Positions 34,583-46,283 are shown, counted from the stretch's first letter. The stretch: 64,000 nucleotides of DNA from Turritopsis dohrnii (GCA_027922465.2 BQMF02000586.1:168918-232917); one strand, 5' to 3'. Numbers and translations are program-made. Notes: generated from the letters alone by a model not told the origin.

Positions 34583-34639
34583 ATAATTTACCTGATGATA
34601 GTCGGTAGGAGGGGAGGGGGGGAGGTGGGGGTGGCAGTC

Positions 34640-35109
34640 CCAATACTATGTATATATCCTACGTTTAAGTTTCCGTGCTTTTCTTGCTTGCGATTGTTCA
34701 GAATTCCATTCGCGAACAATATTCATTACGTGATCACGATTCAAAATTATTTGATGATTGATTTTAAGGTTGTGCCATATATTTCTGTAACCCTTTATAC
34801 CTGAGCTGCTCTGAATCTCAGTCTCTATAATACGTCTAACACAAGCATTTGGTGCTGTCCTTCCTTTTCTTTTAAGCCCCAATTTCAACGTTTGAGAGTT
34901 CTGACAGTTATAGAAATGTCATGGTACTCACAAAGTAGTGCAGCAATTTTTATGTATTCAGTGCCTCTGTAAAAGTGTGCCTTTATAAAACTTTCCACAT
35001 CTCCATTCATCCAATCATTAATGAATTTTCGCTGAATTCCACAGTCACGGCAAAATCTATCCATAAAATGGAACTCTCTTCCGCATCTATGGCAAAACTT
35101 AACCTTCAT
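34640..35109 (-). pseudogene. Integrase-type (rve) transposase relic, N-terminal half
   Basis: From ATG 35107-35109 a frame encodes a small zinc ribbon (FCHRCGREFHFMDRFCRDCG), then an HTH-like region ending ISITVRTLKR. After a frameshift at 34885 it continues with LKRKGRTAPNACVRRIIETE and IWHNLKINHQIILNRDHVMNIVRE, ending KARKLKRRIYT. This helical region precedes the DDE integrase core in a large family of animal elements with long-HTH transposases. The catalytic core is absent: 34595-34640 is a G-rich tract instead. Confidence 0.6.
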
Positions 35110-35679
35110 TGTTATGATAAATCTTCAAAGTATCAATCAGGATTTAGGTTTGATAACGAAATACAGATTTTAAATGCAGATTTAAAAAATATTTTTGGAT
35201 TTTAAAAGTGGGTTTGTAATGCAGATTTATAAAATAATTTAGAATTTGAAATGTAGATTGAAAAAAATATTCGTTAAATTTTAAGCAACATTACTACTCA
35301 CCTCTGACTTTGGTTGCTTATAAAAAGAAAAACGTGTGCTACTGCTACTCCAAGTCATGAGCGATTTCGTGCAACATTTACATGACATCGTTGACAAATT
35401 CGCAATTTCGGCCAAATTTGGACTTTTTATTCACAAATTTTCACAAAAAATTGCTCTAGACACAATTGAAAAGTGCTAATTTCGGTTTGGTTAAAATTGG
35501 ACAATTTGGGCCAAATTTGGACCAACGGACGAAAGTTCTCCAATTTTCAAAAAAATTTGCACAAAGCACAATTGACAGGTTTCAAATGTTTCAAAAAGTT
35601 GGTTATTCCGGCACAATCTCAACCTTTTGTGACAATGGACTTCTGGTTTTTCATGAAGTCGTAGAAAGATGTAATCCAC
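35110..35679. other. AT-rich spacer
   Basis: Short irregular repeats of GCAGATTTAAAA-type sequence near 35170-35260. No gene seen. Confidence 0.4.
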
Positions 35680-36475
35680 TTAGCATGAAGTAGCTTTAAA
35701 ATGCTCAATTTCGAATCGAATATATGCTTCTGCCTTTGTTCCACTTTGTATCTGTTTCTTTCCTTCTTCCGTGACCCATTGATGTGTACTTCGTTGTAAG
35801 TGTGCTTTGGCAATTCTATTGATCATCAAGTCGAGCGGTTGGAAGATATGAGTCATATTATTTGGTATTGGAACCATTTTCCTGTTCTTTTCGCTTACTC
35901 TTTTCTTTACCACGTCCGTCCACTGCCCTTTGAATACATCTGCGACAAGCAACCACTCTTCATTCTTCCGTTATTCAAGCTCGTTTATTTTCTTGCTAAC
36001 ATAAGGCAAGATGATTTTGTCAACCATTTCTAAACATTTTGCTTCATTAGACTGGGGAAAGTATAGCTTGTGTGGCATTTTTTTTGTCTCCCTTGATATA
36101 TAGGTTGCATCGGAAGAAATTCTCCTGCTGATTCCAAAAATACTGGTTATTTGGCGATAATTTGAGCTGTTAGTAACCGGAACAAATTTATCTCCCTTCT
36201 TGGAAAAAGCAGAAGCTGGGGTCAAGTAAAAATTCAATGGCGTTTGATCAATATTGATTACCAAATCATGCGGAATTCAAAATGCATTGATGTTCTTCTC
36301 TATGGCTCTAAGGTAAAACCAATTTCTTGAATTAATCCAGGGGCAACAGGTCGCTTTAGGTAACCCAACCTTCGGAAAATAGATTCTGCCCACGACTGGT
36401 GTAGCTCAATTGATCCTCCGTTCTCTTTTAGCAACGTGCGATCGAGTGCTTGGATGAAACCTTTTGCAATGGAAA
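35680..36475 (-). pseudogene. pogo/Tigger-type DDE transposase relic
   Basis: Read from 36470 downwards on the minus strand: a linker-like segment (SIELHQSWAESIFRRLGYLK, then APGLIQEI), VINIDQTPLNFYL with the first catalytic aspartate (36230-36264), LVADVFKGQWTDVV with the second (35920-35952), and HIFQPLDLMINRIAKAHL with the third region. These are the DDE_1 motifs of pogo/Tigger elements. Frames change near 35960 and 36265. No termini identified. Confidence 0.75.
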
Positions 36476-37059
36476 TCGTTACATGTTATCGCAAGACCCG
36501 AACCTTTGAAACTTGTAACAAAGAAGAGGAAGTTGTTGCCACTGAAGAAAATGAGAATATTTAGGATGAAGAAGGCAATTTCTTCGAATTAGATTGTGCG
36601 TCGCATAGTTTCCACGAATATCGGAAAGCGTGGATTCCTGGATTGGGGGACAAACTTTCCATATCTTATGAAAAAAGTACCGTATATGATCCATATGCCA
36701 GGGCATTATTTCAAGAAACTAAAACAACGATAACTGGATGAAAAATAATTGGACACTTCACAAGAAAAATCTCTAGATTTTCTAAATGTTTTCTTGTTGA
36801 TGGAGGTAAACGTAGTTCTGTGTTGCCAGAAACAAAATATCGAAGATCACCCCACAAGGCGGTTTAGAAATTCCAATTACATTACAGATTATAAAAAGAC
36901 GCTCTCCAACAGGTGTTTGAAAATATCGAAGAAAACGTCTTTTTGAATGTTTGATATGTAAAACCTTTCGAAGGCTGCGTTCCTTCATTAGAATTTGGAT
37001 TACGTTATTAGCGGAGTTTCGCAGACTCTAAACCGCAGACTAATTGCCATTTCGGCCGG
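36476..37059. other. No gene; first copy of a 65-bp repeat at 36988-37050
   Basis: The segment containing GCAGACTCTAAACCGCAGAC recurs at 37531-37603; each copy is followed by a GTA-type trinucleotide tract. Nothing else recognised. Confidence 0.4.
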
Positions 37060-37186
37060 AGGAGGAGTAGTAGGAGTAGGAGTCCACGGGTGTTTTAATA
37101 CGGTATTCGCTTGCGCTGCTACCGTAATAAAATGTGCTTTTCGAAAGCCTCTGAGTCGTTTAAAGGGCTTCTAGAACTCAAAGTTG
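37060..37186. repeat. Dispersed repeat, copy 1 (with trinucleotide head)
   Basis: Starts with GGAGGAGTAGTAGGAGTAGG, then TCCAC, a TTTTAATACGGTATTCGCT block, GCTGCTACCGTAATAAAATG and GAAAGCCTCTGAG. A clearly related sequence lies at 47541-47677. Confidence 0.65.
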
Positions 37187-37593
37187 AGTACGAAGTTATT
37201 TTTCGTATTTTATACGTTAGATAGAGAGGAGAGTAGTACTAGAAATCTGGGAAATCTGGCTACTAGAAGTCTGGGTAATTTTTTACGAGTTTTAATTTCG
37301 AAAATGATGTCTAGGCAATGAAAAAATAAAAAAATTAAGGTGGAGACTTTAACTTTAATTCGGGACGAAATAATGGTATTTCGGGACTTCGGGACAGTTT
37401 CGAAAAATTCGGGACAGTTGGAATCTTTGAAGTATCAAAGTATTTTCAGTTAATGGAAGTTTTAGTATGCAGACCTATTTGATTAATATTCATTTTCATG
37501 AATTCTTTAATATAATATCAAAGGAAACCTCATTAGAATTTACATTGCGTTATTGCGTTATTAGCCAAAACTCGCAGACTCTAAATCGCAGAC

Positions 37594-37657
37594 TAATTGC
37601 CATTATTATTATTATTATTAGTAGTAGTAGTAGTAGTAATAGTAGTAGTAGTAGTAG
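37594..37657. repeat. Compound (ATT)n/(AGT)n microsatellite
   Basis: About nine units of ATT followed by a longer run of AGT with one interruption. Confidence 0.9.
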
Positions 37658-37661
37658 TCGC

Positions 37662-37882
37662 ATTGTCCCTTATGTTGCTAAAAAAGAGCCCTATTGCTTC
37701 ATACTTTTGCCCTCATGTTGCATTGTTGCCCTATTGTTTCAAGTTGCCCTATTGCTGCACAACATTAGGGCAACAAGCTGTTTACTTGCGCCCTAATGTT
37801 GTGTGCATTAGGGTCATGTTCCCTAATGTTGCGCGTGTATTTAGGGCAATAAGGACGGCAACATTAGGGCCTCGATTTTGAC
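37662..37882. repeat. Inverted TTGCCCTAATG minisatellite
   Basis: Variants of GTTGCCCTATTG and CCCTAATGTTG occur repeatedly at 37670-37770, and their inverse (CAACATTAGGGCAA) at 37760-37870, so the tract can fold back on itself. No coding capacity. Confidence 0.6.
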
Positions 37883-39049
37883 TTTATGGCGCCTTGTACC
37901 AATTTGACACCTTATTTATTAAAACGGCTACCAGAGAGTCAAGAAGGAAAGTTGGCTACCAATTGATGTTGCTGCCAATTATTGTATAAAGATTGAATAC
38001 CCTACCGAGTTGATAAAGTTATTTATTGACTAAAAAATTGGTACATCTTGTGTTGTTGTGTATCTAACTGAAATTTCGTCCTTCTTGTCATCATCATTTT
38101 CTTAAAGGCGAAGTAACGAATGATGACAAATTGGGTTTATTTTGTTCATTGTTGCCTGAAGATGAATTGTTGGAATTTTCACGGCTTCAATTGATTTAGT
38201 TGTTGAGATATTCACAATTAAAGAAGTCAAACGGTCATCGCTATGCTTGATTATAAAGACGTATTAATGCGAATGGCGTTTGCGATCATCGTTTTGTGAA
38301 TGAGTGAGCGAAGTAACAAGAGGAAAAGTAAAATTATTTACCAATGGTATAATGAAAAGATTGTTAGAGGTGAATAGAGTAAAGGAAATATTTCTATCGT
38401 TTCGTACTTGTTGTTATAGATGCCCGAAAACTCACAGAAGCGCTTGACATAATTAATAAATCTAACGATTTCGTATATATCTGTGTTTATTTCACAAAAT
38501 AGTATTTTGAATTAATCATAACACGATTAAATAATCTAGTAAAGTTGGAACTTGAGTCTGAGAACTCTTGTTACGGAACGTGAAAAAATGTGTATTTGTT
38601 TCATGTTCCATGAACTTTTCGCTCAAAGCGTTAATTATTCTTATGAACAATGGCCTGTTTTAACTTAGGATTAGGAAAGTGTTCCCACATCTTTTTAACA
38701 ACGCACTAAGGAATACTGACTCGTGATCCTTTTCCCAAAGATTCATGATAATACGACCGTAGTAACGTAGAAAACTGAGGTAATTATTGCAAACGAATTT
38801 CATAGTCATAAACAATTCAAAGATTGACCCTTAAAGTATGGTGTACATGTTCTACTCATTTATTGTAATTGCATTGTTCCGAAGAAGTAACGAAGTAACA
38901 GAGTTAACTGAGGTAATTATCCCCAACTGAGGGAGCCTAAAATTCTAGTGCATATGTTGTATTCATTTATTTTAATGCCTTTAGACTTCAACAACAACAG
39001 AAAGACCAAATTCCGAGGAAATAGCTGAGGTGGGGTCTCCAATGAATGT
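37883..39049. other. No gene; a diverged repeat near 38805-38880
   Basis: A segment with TTGACCCTTAAAGTATGGTG at 38823-38845 resembles 40361-40385 (GACCCTTAAATATGGTATAC) on the other side of the LINE. The rest is AT-rich without genes. Confidence 0.4.
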
Positions 39050-40325
39050 TTTTATTTATTTTTTAATTTATTTATTACGAATATTTATACAGGATAAAAA
39101 GTTCAAAATAAGATATATACAAGATATATACAAATTCTGTTCTACCACTTTGTCCTGTTTGTTCAATGCTAAAAAATGTATTTGTTGATATACAATTAAA
39201 AATAATACAATAAAAATATTAAAATCAGAAATTTGTTAAAAACTCTTTAAGATTTGGGGCACTTCTGGTCTTAATAGGCAGTTCATTGAAGATTTTCGCC
39301 CCGTGAAAGAAAAAGGTCTTTTTTGTAGATTCAAGTCTTATTTTTGGAATTCTAAGTAACTGTCCATTATTTCGAGTATTGTTTCTCATTATTTCGAAGT
39401 AGTCGTGAAAACTCTCACAAGTATCGCCATTCAAACATTTAAATACGTTTACGCACACTTTTTTCTTCACTACTTCGTCAAGCTTTGGTAAAGTTGCTTG
39501 CCTGACGATCTTTTGGGCTCTTTCTTCAAAGGAATGTATCTTTTTCTTGTGAGTATTGCTCGTCTGTGATGTGATGATCGAACAATAGGTAAACAATGGT
39601 AACAACATAGTTTGATAAATCGCTACTGCAGCTTTCACCGTTAGCTGTGGACGAAGTCGTTGGAGCAGGTACAGACGACTACACGCTTTCTTGTAAGTAG
39701 CAACGGAGTGATCAGTTAAACTTAACGTCTGATCAAGATTCAAACCAAGGTATTTGTATTTGGTGGTGCAATTCACTGATTTACTTCTATACGTAATGTT
39801 GAGATCAATCGTCTTTTTCACTTTATGAGAAGTCCCAAATGTCATGCATTCAGTCTTACCAGATTTCATATTCAAAATAAAGTCATTCTGTTCCATCCAA
39901 TCAGCTACTCGTGCAAAATCAGCTGATAGTTTTTGTTCTAACTCATCGTGGCTTTTCGAAGACCTATAGATTACGGTATCGTCTGCGTACATCAGGATTT
40001 CACACTCAGTTGTAACATCGGAAACATTATCAAAGCTCAGCAAAAACAAAAGCGGCCCCAGTATCGATCCTTGAGGGACACCACTTGTGACAGTTTTCAT
40101 TTGAGACATTGTATTTTGGAAATTTACAAATTGCTTCCTGTTGAATAAGTAGTTGATGAAAAACTCTTTCTCTGTGTCGTGAATTCCATAGTTTGATAAG
40201 TTTGAAATAATTTGGCTATGACTTAAAGTGTCGAAAGCCTTGCTTAAATCAATGAATATGGCACCTGTTAGTCTACCTTCATCCATGTTTCTTCTGATTG
40301 TGTCTACAAATATTGTTGCAGCCAC
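39050..40325 (-). pseudogene. 5'-truncated LINE with intact RT C-terminal frame
   Basis: The minus-strand frame 39225-40325 (366 codons) holds IFIDLSKAFDTLSHSQI, TSGVPQGSILGPLLFLL and ILMYADDTVIYRSS with the catalytic YADD, then TKYKYLGLNLDQTLSL and the C-terminal domain ending NLKEFLTNF. It is uninterrupted, but the N-terminal fingers and endonuclease are missing: a classical 5' truncation at about 40325-40330. 39050-39224 is 3' UTR ending in an AT-rich tail. This LINE is of the jockey/CR1/L2 type and different from the one at 3.2-5.6 kb. Confidence 0.85.
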
Positions 40326-40625
40326 TTCAGAAGTTTATTATTATAAGTAATTTAAGTGCTGACCCTTAAATATGGTATACATATTATCCTCAATTATTGT
40401 AATTTTTTGACAAAATGAAGAAGTAAGTAATGGAGATGGGGCGAGAGAAAGAAGTCAGAGGTGTCGCTACAAAATCAAATGCTTTACTTCCCTAATTCAT
40501 TCTTTCCTATTTCATTGATGTCCTTACATGAAAAAAACCTTATCGTTATCTTGTCTTCACTTAGTTCATCACTAAAACTAAATTCAACTCACATATGGAA
40601 AGGTAATTTCAATTTACATGCTACC
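40326..40625. other. No gene seen
   Basis: AT-rich; contains the second copy of the diverged repeat noted at 38.8 kb. Confidence 0.35.
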
Positions 40626-40707
40626 TTATCGGGGATAATTTCGTCGGAGAAAAGTGGCGAAATTTTTGTCTCGGACAAAAATTTTCCCCGACGTAAATCC
40701 CCGATAA
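40626..40707. repeat. 82-bp foldback with TTATCGGGGAT ends
   Basis: Left arm TTATCGGGGATAATTTCGTC and right arm, inverted, TTATCGGGGATTTACGTC, followed by GGAGAAAA/GGGGAAAA. The two arms pair over about 28 bp with few mismatches. It may be a tiny MITE or a TIR pair that lost its interior. Confidence 0.65.
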
Positions 40708-40773
40708 ATTACTGAGTAGAATTTAACTGAATAAAGTGGACAAGTAAAGATATTATTAATCACACTTCGTAAA

Positions 40774-40820
40774 GCTCAGGAAATGAGAAATGAGAAGCAC
40801 TCATTTCTCATTTCCTGAGC
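40774..40820. repeat. Perfect 21-bp hairpin with 5-nt loop
   Basis: The left arm GCTCAGGAAATGAGAAATG continues AG; after the loop AAGCA the right arm is its exact inverse complement, ending CATTTCCTGAGC. The arms are fully complementary over 21 bp. Confidence 0.9.
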
Positions 40821-40958
40821 AATATGGTTAACCAGGTTAATAGCAACAGTGAACTGTAATTTGAGTGAGAAAGGATTCAATGGAACCTACTGTACCAGTA
40901 TGGGCGAAAGTATTTGTGATGAAGTCCTGCATACGCAATTAATGTTATTCCCTTACAG

Positions 40959-41129
40959 ATGAAGTTCTCTCATTGTATATTCGGTAATTCTTTAGTAGAT
41001 AGTATTCGTGAAATTGAAGTTAGACACCGTTTTTTCCTTAAGGAACATGATATCAAGCAAAAACTGATGGAAGCTATAGATAAGAATAATATCACTGAAG
41101 CTGGGTACGCCGCTGCCGCCATCCTCTGA
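40959..41129 (+). CDS. Possible exon or small ORF, 56 codons
   Basis: An ATG-started frame preceded by a good acceptor-like tract (TTATTCCCTTACAG). It encodes a mixed charged peptide (EIEVRHRFFLKEHDIKQKLM) ending AGYAAAAIL and TGA. Codon use looks coding-like rather than low-complexity. I do not recognise it and find no partner exon with confidence. Confidence 0.3.
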   Translation: MKFSHCIFGNSLVDSIREIEVRHRFFLKEHDIKQKLMEAIDKNNITEAGYAAAAIL

Positions 41130-41194
41130 AGTTCTATGGCAAAATTCATTTATGTCACAGTAAAACTTACCTTTCCTTTAATATTTTTAGCTAA

Positions 41195-41445
41195 TTTTTT
41201 TTTTTTAAATCACTCGCCCCACTCAAGGCCGAAGCCACTACAAGGAGTGGGGCTACATATTCCGGATGTTCATCATAGCGTTAATCTCCCCGACTAGCCT
41301 TCATTTTCCTTGAAATACATCGGGGAATCGAGCTAGTTGCAGTACCTCCAGGAGTCGCGACTTTTTCAACACCCGACCTCAGTGGGGTTTGAACCCTCAA
41401 TATTGGGTTCCTAAGCTCAATGCTTTAACTACTAAGCCACTACTG
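41195..41445 (-). mobile_element. tRNA-derived SINE
   Basis: On the minus strand the head has box A TGGCTTAGTAGTTAAAGC (41422-41439) and box B GGGTTCAAACCCC (about 41384-41396). The element ends in a poly(A) tail seen as T's at 41195-41206. A GGGGCGAG-type body lies between. Outside the head is a short tandem repeat of TGCACAACTATAC (41446-41486), maybe target-site related. Confidence 0.75.
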
Positions 41446-42177
41446 CATAATGCACAACTATACTGCACAACTATACTGCACAACTATAGCTAATGTCTGT
41501 TTGGAAAAATAAGTCTGAAGCCAATTCAAATGTCCCGTTCCAGACTGCAATGAGTAAGTAGTTTCACACTCAGCATGAAGTCTCCACCTCCACTTATATT
41601 GAGTATTGAGTTACCAATATCATCATTTTGAAATCCACCTAGTATTTGTATCTTCTTTATTCTGGCATTAAAAATAAAACAATAAAACTTACTATACTAA
41701 GCCTGGATTAAACTTCGTTAATTTTTTCGTGATTCTGAATTACTAAATTACCAAATACCCAAAACAGTTCAAAACAATCTGCTAAATATCTGTCAATATT
41801 CGTGCAACTGATCTTATCTTGCATAAAATCTCGATCGATTTAGTTCAGATCATTACATTCCAACCACCTAGATACAACTGGAACCCACTCGCTCCTTTTC
41901 TTTCTGCGTTAATCACAGACATGAATTGATCTTAGAAATAATATTTGTTTGTTTCTTTTATTTGTTGTAAAGTTTGCTATCAAATAAAATCCAGCAAATG
42001 GCAGATTAATATTAACAACGATGAGTGATAATACCGCTATTGAAGACTTTTGACTTTTTGACTGATGGTATCAATTATGAACTTATTCCCATTCTCTCAT
42101 GACCTTCTACTTTGAGTTTGTTGGTATATAGAGTAAGTTTTTCGCTACCCGTACACATTCATTTTTTTTCATCATAG
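41446..42177. other. No gene; short tandem repeat at 41446-41486
   Basis: Three tandem copies of a TGCACAACTATAC-like unit, then AT-rich sequence without a gene. Confidence 0.45.
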
Positions 42178-43480
42178 CGCAGTCACATACTTGGCTCGTC
42201 ATTTAACGTCACGAAAGCACGGTTGGGACGTTGAAAATGCTAAACGTGCTGTGCAAGAATTTGGTCTACGAAAACCAGGAAAACCGACGCCAAGCAACTA
42301 TAGGAAGACGACGTCTAGGATTTCCCCTAAATGCATCAGCTGCCAAACTAGAAGGCCAAAGTATGTCGCCCTGCTGTCACTGGCGAGAATCAGTCTAAGT
42401 ATAGCTCCTCTAGTTAAAGTGTTCTTCCGAAGAAGAGCAAATACGATCGCTATTTGGAGAAGAAATAGTCAGCGGAACAGACGAATTTTTACAAGACTGT
42501 TCTGATGGTGATGATGAAGAGTGTTTGTCGGGACAGTATGCAGGCCGACTGATGATCGCCGTGATCAAGTGATGACATGACTTCTGAAGAAAAACAGATG
42601 GATAGCGAAAACATTGAGAGTGGAGAGTAAGAAGAAGTAGATTACGAAAACATGGAAAATCAGTTTTATGTATCTTCTGTTCGAGAATATAGTCTTCGTC
42701 AAGATTTTGAGAAATGGATTTGTACGAGAGATGACGGGTAGAAAGATGCAAGACAGACCACAAAGCACAGAAGTGTGTTACAACGAATATTTCGCTTTAA
42801 TGATGCCAAATTGGATTTCCGGAATTTAATAAGCCGTAAATTTTTAAATATTATTTGTACTCGGAAAGAAAGCACGAAAATGGAACTCTTAAAACCTAAA
42901 TTGGTTCAGTGCAACATTTTCATCGATTTCTGTTAGTGAATGAAAAAACGGACTTCGACTTGACGACCGTTAAAAAGTTAAAAAGATGAAAGGCTAAAAG
43001 GTTATGAAAGTTATGAAAGGGGATTGAGAAGAGGATGCACGAGAAAACCTACAGGATTTTGATAAGTTCCCTCTGCAAGATTCTCGAAAAAATTAGACGA
43101 CAGTGATCATACTAAGGACGCACTGTCTCAACTAAAATCACACGCGTTTACCAATGCCTCGATCAATAGAACTGGATTTTGTTAGATAAGGGACTACATC
43201 ATCAGTTGTCTTGTCGTAGATAATGCTTCTCGTCCTGGAGCAATTGTAAACATTACTTTGCAGGAAAAATCAAAGCCCAACGCCAGAGTGATGATTACGT
43301 TTTTAGAGTCGCTGAACATAAGGCAAAATACAAAGGTCCGGCTCATATATCCTTCACCAATGATTTGTATCAACATGCTTCCCAATACATAGTGCATGTA
43401 AGAAACAAACTCCCAGGTATTGGCTGCAAAGAAGATTCACATGTTTTTGTTAGCTAGACTGGATCCGTATTGGTTGGAAA
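42178..43480 (+). pseudogene. Crypton-like / tyrosine-recombinase family gene relic
   Basis: The first recognisable stretch (42191-42300) encodes LARHLTSRKHGWDVENAKRA and EFGLRKP, the N-terminal region of a repeated invertebrate protein family with downstream recombinase-like domain. 42745-42850 encodes KHRSVLQRIFRFNDAKLDFR and NLISRKFL. 43215-43400 encodes RPGAIVNITLQE, then DDYVFRVAEHKAKYKGPAHI and SFTNDLYQH, resembling the arginine-containing start of a tyrosine recombinase catalytic domain. The pieces are separated by stops and frame changes. Crypton assignment is an inference from this order. Confidence 0.5.
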
Positions 43481-44032
43481 TCTTGTTTCTAGTGAATGAT
43501 CCATGCAGAGGATTCAGATTTGAAGTATGACAATCGACAGTATGGAGTGTTTTGAAGGCATTCGAGGCGATGCTGCGAAGTCCAAAAATATATGTTCTTT
43601 GCAGATTTCAAACCAATTTAGTAATAAATTTTTGATTTCGATCAAGTATATCATGATTGTTACTAAACCTGTATTCCTCTAAAGATTACGTAAGGATTGT
43701 CTGTGCATGACTTTTTGCACTATGAATTAGCCAAAAAATGTAAATATTGCCTTCTATGAAAAGGTGTGTAAACATCACTGTCTTTGCACTGTAAATCATC
43801 CATCCAAACGTTTTAACAAGGCTTATACTAATCTGTAGATGAATTCCCTCAACCGGAAAATCACTTGAACTTGGTTTGGGTGATCAGATAGATCCCCATC
43901 ATACAAAGTTCATGCTTATAAAACAAACTTTAAGTGAAGGGTGTCTTCCTGTGATTTGTGTTCTATCTTGAGACGTCCATTTGTTCTTTTAAATCGTTAC
44001 CTACAACTTGGTGTTTATCTGTTTGATTAGAA
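43481..44032. other. No gene seen
   Basis: AT-rich, no recognisable coding or repeat structure up to the MITE. Confidence 0.35.
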
Positions 44033-44689
44033 CATGGACGTATAAAAAGAGAAGGACTTACAACTTTTATAACTCTATTCAAACAACCTGGCCTCGCTTT
44101 ATTGAAATCTTGACAAAAGCACTTTTGAAACTCCCTCAAGTGTTGTTAAAAATACATGTTTCCATTGGCTTCCATGATTGTAACAACCAACCAGAAATGA
44201 ATTTAAAGATTTTATGATTATTTTGAAGCCAGGTTTTAAACTCTGATTCCTCATGACTTCTTACAGTCTCAAACATGAAATTTTCAGAATTGAATGAAAA
44301 AGCATGCTTCTTTCTGTATATTCTCAGGCATCACCCAGGCATCTTTCAAAGTACCAAATCTTTGGATATAAGTATATACCCAAAATGCCTCCTAACTCCG
44401 AGAAATTTATCTTAATTTCAATTCAACATTTTTAAAAAAGGTTGAGTAGAAGTTTCGCGATACTAAGGAATATTGCAGATGTATCTCCAAATCGTATTTT
44501 CTCTCAATTCTTTGGCTTTCCACATTTCATTAAACCTAAAGCGTCGTATAAACCCGCCCATGTGAACCAAAATCCAGTGAAATGCGAGGCGAGGATTACG
44601 TCATAGAAATGCCGACAGAATAGATTTTAATAATAGAAATGAAAGGCTTTAGTATTAGTTGTGAGTCCTTCTCTTTTTATACGTCCATG
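44033..44689. mobile_element. 657-bp MITE with CATGGACG ends, 7-bp target duplication
   Basis: Starts CATGGACGTATAAAAAGAGA and ends with its inverse; the terminal inverted repeats are about 33 bp with one or two mismatches. ATTAGAA flanks both ends (44026-44032 and 44690-44696). The CA start and 7-8 bp duplication suggest a hAT relationship. No ORF of note. Confidence 0.85.
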
Positions 44690-44696
44690 ATTAGAA

Positions 44697-45120
44697 AAAG
44701 CGTACTAATAAAGTATGATAGTAGTACTTCAAAAACTTTATGTTATCAATTTAAGGAGTCAATAGGCGTTTTCCAAGTTTCTAATTTAACACTGTTTTTG
44801 GCCAAATCAATATTCCTGGTCAAGCTTTAAGTATGCAAGAAGTGCTATTAACTATGCTCAAACTCAGTTCCAAATTTTGCCGGAGATAATTCTCACAAGA
44901 CCTCTACTTAAGATGACTACCTACTACTTGTACTTATACTTTACGAAAGCAAGACCTGAAGGGTTTCTAGAGCTATGTATTTTCACATACCCCTGGTCAA
45001 TGCGAGACTTCATTTACACCACAGCAATTACTCCAACCAGCTCAATAAATATGTTGCGATAATGCGTCAGATACCGACTGGACATAAGGACAAATTAAAG
45101 CTTAATGCTTTTAAAAGATA
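44697..45120. other. No gene seen
   Basis: Short open frames at 44877-45160 are not recognisable. Confidence 0.35.
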
Positions 45121-46121
45121 TGGTTGCTCAAATGTAGCAATATTCAATAACATCATATAATGTTTGTGATATACTATATATATTCAACCAACACATTATA
45201 TATATTCAACCAACACATTATATATATTCAATGAAACATTATATTATAGATTAATAATTCGTATTGTTCAGTGATACTATATTTATGTTCAACGACACAT
45301 TACATATTCAATAAAAAATCGAACATATTCAATGAAATATGTATTTAATATGTTCAGCAAAATGTCTTTGTGTTCAATAAACCATATTCCATTTAAATCA
45401 TAATTTTTATAGTAACTACTTATATAATAACCTTGCGTTGTATAGTCTGTGTTTTAAACTGTCTGGTCCTCGAAATCTAAAATCGTGCAGGTCATCCTAG
45501 CAGGACGAATCTTGTCAAACTTCAGCTCAAATCAACAAATAGCTGCCAGTCGTGTTTTAAGGCCAGCTTTTTCTTTTTATTTCCTCTGCGAATATTTTCA
45601 AACGCTTCATTAGAAGAGAAAGCAGACTAGCTGATTGGTAATAGTCCTGTTGAAAAGCAAGTAGCGTGACGATCATTTTGTCCAGAACCACTGAGAACAC
45701 ACTTAACTCATCCAAAGAATAATCCTTTTGCCCAATACGATTTACTAAAAGGGCTATTTGATGGAAAAATTCCTGAATAGTGGATGGATCTCTATGAATG
45801 ATGTTAACAGTAGCTGCCGCCATATTTTTTTCTAGTTCCCGCGAAAATTAAGCCAAACGATATTACCTGTTCAATTTCCAGACCAGATTACAAACTAGTA
45901 TTTCGTTGACCATATATTGTGTGGTTGAATATTATTTCAATCCATTGCATATATAAGAAGTCACAAACCTGATAAAATATCGTGAACATATAATAACTTA
46001 TAACGAGCATTATAAATATAGTATATTAATAAATCTCACCGAATATTTCAATTCGATAGATAATATTGTATGATTGAAAATATAAAATACTTCATTGAAT
46101 ATTGCTACATTTGAGCAACCA
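45121..46121 (-). mobile_element. TA-flanked TIR element, copy 2 (1,001 bp)
   Basis: Same ends as copy 1 (TGGTTGCTCAAATGTAGC...), flanked by TA at 45119-45120 and 46122-46123. Copy 1 and copy 2 are close to identical; copy 2 lacks a short TATA-rich stretch near the right side. It carries the same ORF. Confidence 0.9.
45557..45823 (-). CDS. 88-aa ORF inside TA element copy 2, function unknown
   Basis: Identical to the 87-aa protein at 4392-4655 apart from one extra threonine after HRDPS (a 3-nt indel that keeps the frame). Starts with ATG and ends at the same TAA. See that entry for what can be said about the protein. Confidence 0.5.
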   Translation of the reverse strand: MAAATVNIIHRDPSTIQEFFHQIALLVNRIGQKDYSLDELSVFSVVLDKMIVTLLAFQQDYYQSASLLSLLMKRLKIFAEEIKRKSWP

Positions 46122-46283
46122 TAAAAAGAGGGTATAAAATTTATAGTATTCATATTGTATACTTGACCGATGTTAATTAAACGTACAAACAATCAAATTC
46201 TGGCATAATTTAGGTTAGTCTGGATAATATTCCTTCTGTAATGATTTTACCCATGATACATGGGATAGTTGCACAAAAAACTA

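Noticed and set aside
37597..37881. Hydrophobic frame over the ATT/AGT microsatellite
   Set aside because: Leucine and valine runs come from the trinucleotide repeat, not from a gene.
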